Source: Bacteroidota bacterium
GTDB taxonomy: Bacteria; Bacteroidota; Bacteroidia; Chitinophagales; Chitinophagaceae
Length of the DNA stretch: 6,446 nt
Direction of reading: 5' to 3'
Assembly (NCBI GenBank): GCA_030831005.1
Contig: JAURLW010000108.1
Location: 1 to 6,446, forward strand
The position numbers and the translations under genes are program-made. Position 1 is the stretch's first letter. Every line of letters begins with the position of its first letter. This document shows, piece after piece, positions 5,513 to 6,446 of this stretch. The notes under the pieces were generated by a model that was not told the DNA's origin, did no database searches, and worked only from the letters and a program-made list of their open reading frames with translations.

Positions 5513-6446
5513 TTAAATGATTCGCTTTATAAATTCAATTTGTCTACCCTTTTCTTTGAGCAATAAAAGTCCGGGCGTATACTGCTCTTCAATACATCCT
5601 AAATGATCTTGCATTGATAAGGCATTGGCACCATTCCATGTAGCCCATTGTAATACGTCTTCAAGTTGTAAGGTAAAATTTTCAAGAAGCACATTAAGCT
5701 CAGAGCAAATATCCAATTGATCATTAGAAGCTAAGCTATCAGTACCAATACAGATGGGCACATCCATAGCTTGAAGTAAATTTATGGGTGGCAATGAATT
5801 TTCTATATACAGGTTAGCATTTGGGCATACACACCAAAAAGCTTTGTTAAATCGAGCTTTTATAAGCTCAATATCTTCTTTATTGGTAAACGTATTATGC
5901 ACTAACAATAATGGATGCGTAGGATCTATCCAAGGAGCATAGGTAGCTAAAGAACTTTTACCACTTGCCTGAAAATGATCCGTATTGGTTTGTAAGGTTT
6001 CATAGAGTCGGAGCATATCTCCTTCTTTACGCATATACAATTCGTTTTCTGCAAGGCATTCTTGATTATGAATAGATAATGTAGCACCCTGTTGATGCCC
6101 ATCGATCAATGCTAATAATTTTTCTGAAAAGGAATAAGGAGCGTGGGGTGTAATAGAACAGGACAAGTTCTTGTTCTTAAATGCTTCTTCTACAGCGAGA
6201 CTATAATTAAATCGAGCCTCTGCAAAAGGAGCTGCAAAACCCAAACACTCTATAAAAGTATGTATAGCTATGGGAGAATGTTGTTTTAAGGATAGGGAAT
6301 CGTCGTTATTGGAAATATCCCCAATGGCTACCGTACCTTTTGCAATAAGAAAGTCGTGGGCAGCTTGCATAGCCAATTGTCTTTCTTCTAAGGTACTATG
6401 GGATCGTTGTAAACTAACGGAACTTAAAAAAGTAACTAAACCTGTA
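5513..6446 (-). CDS. Amidohydrolase (aminohydrolase/deaminase type), 5' end cut by window edge
   Basis: The minus-strand frame is open from the right edge to the TAA at 5515-5513, showing 310 residues. The TTG at 6376 is not the real start: the 23 codons upstream of it are open and the metal-binding N-terminal HxH of the family is still missing. Visible TIM-barrel metal-site motifs, numbered from the first visible codon, are His101 in 'TPHAPYS', His126 and Glu129 in 'IHNQE', His183 in 'LVHNTF', and Asp236 in 'GTDSLASND'. This set is typical of the deaminase/chlorohydrolase group, which includes S-adenosylhomocysteine/methylthioadenosine deaminase and aminodeoxyfutalosine deaminase. Hydrolytic deamination of a purine-like metabolite is the likely reaction, but the substrate cannot be fixed from sequence alone. 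The C-terminus ('TPGLLLLKEKGRQIEFIKRII', last 21 visible residues in part) fits the small beta domain of the fold. It is convergent with ligA. The family is confident; the substrate is inferred. Confidence 0.9.
   Translation of the reverse strand, partial: TGLVTFLSSVSLQRSHSTLEERQLAMQAAHDFLIAKGTVAIGDISNNDDSLSLKQHSPIAIHTFIECLGFAAPFAEARFNYSLAVEEAFKNKNLSCSITPHAPYSFSEKLLALIDGHQQGATLSIHNQECLAENELYMRKEGDMLRLYETLQTNTDHFQASGKSSLATYAPWIDPTHPLLLVHNTFTNKEDIELIKARFNKAFWCVCPNANLYIENSLPPINLLQAMDVPICIGTDSLASNDQLDICSELNVLLENFTLQLEDVLQWATWNGANALSMQDHLGCIEEQYTPGLLLLKEKGRQIEFIKRII

Noticed and set aside
6374..6376. TTG as the start of a 287-residue amidohydrolase
   Set aside because: The frame stays open upstream to the window edge, the upstream residues look like normal family sequence, and the N-terminal metal-binding HxH has not yet appeared, so the true start is outside the window.

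Overview
The window looks like a chromosomal housekeeping segment of a Bacteroidota bacterium, plausibly of the Chitinophagaceae/Sphingobacteriia type. The main evidence is the style of the proteins (a TIGR02289-like M3 peptidase, a YciO-type Sua5/YrdC protein, a LigA with a KYDG active site), the AT-rich DNA, the absence of clear Shine-Dalgarno sequences, and several matches to the Bacteroidota -7 promoter element TAnnTTTG. The genus assignment is inference.

Layout. Bases 1-572 (minus strand) are the first 190 codons of radA, cut by the left edge. Bases 573-1064 form a 492-bp divergent intergenic region. Its radA-proximal half holds two look-alike minus-strand -7 elements and, between them, a well-formed intrinsic terminator with no protein gene upstream of it. 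This suggests a ~65-nt minus-strand RNA, or a prematurely terminated radA leader. Its other half is extremely AT-rich (bases 781-900 contain only 11 G/C) and holds inverted repeats plus a plausible plus-strand promoter at 991-998.

Bases 1065-5508 (plus strand) form a tight three-gene run: an M3-family oligoendopeptidase, a YciO-like YrdC-domain protein starting 4 nt later, and NAD+-dependent DNA ligase LigA starting at the base after the previous stop codon. They are very probably co-transcribed. Bases 5513-6446 (minus strand) are a convergent amidohydrolase of the deaminase/chlorohydrolase group, cut at its 5' end by the right edge. Only 4 nt separate its stop codon from that of ligA.

Functionally, RadA (branch migration in recombination) and LigA (nick sealing) are DNA repair/replication proteins. 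The peptidase recycles peptides. The YrdC-domain protein belongs to the family that binds ATP/RNA or makes threonylcarbamoyl-AMP. The amidohydrolase probably deaminates a purine-like metabolite. I see no mobile element, CRISPR array, phage gene, tRNA or rRNA. The most original feature is the candidate small RNA/attenuator at about 655-720.
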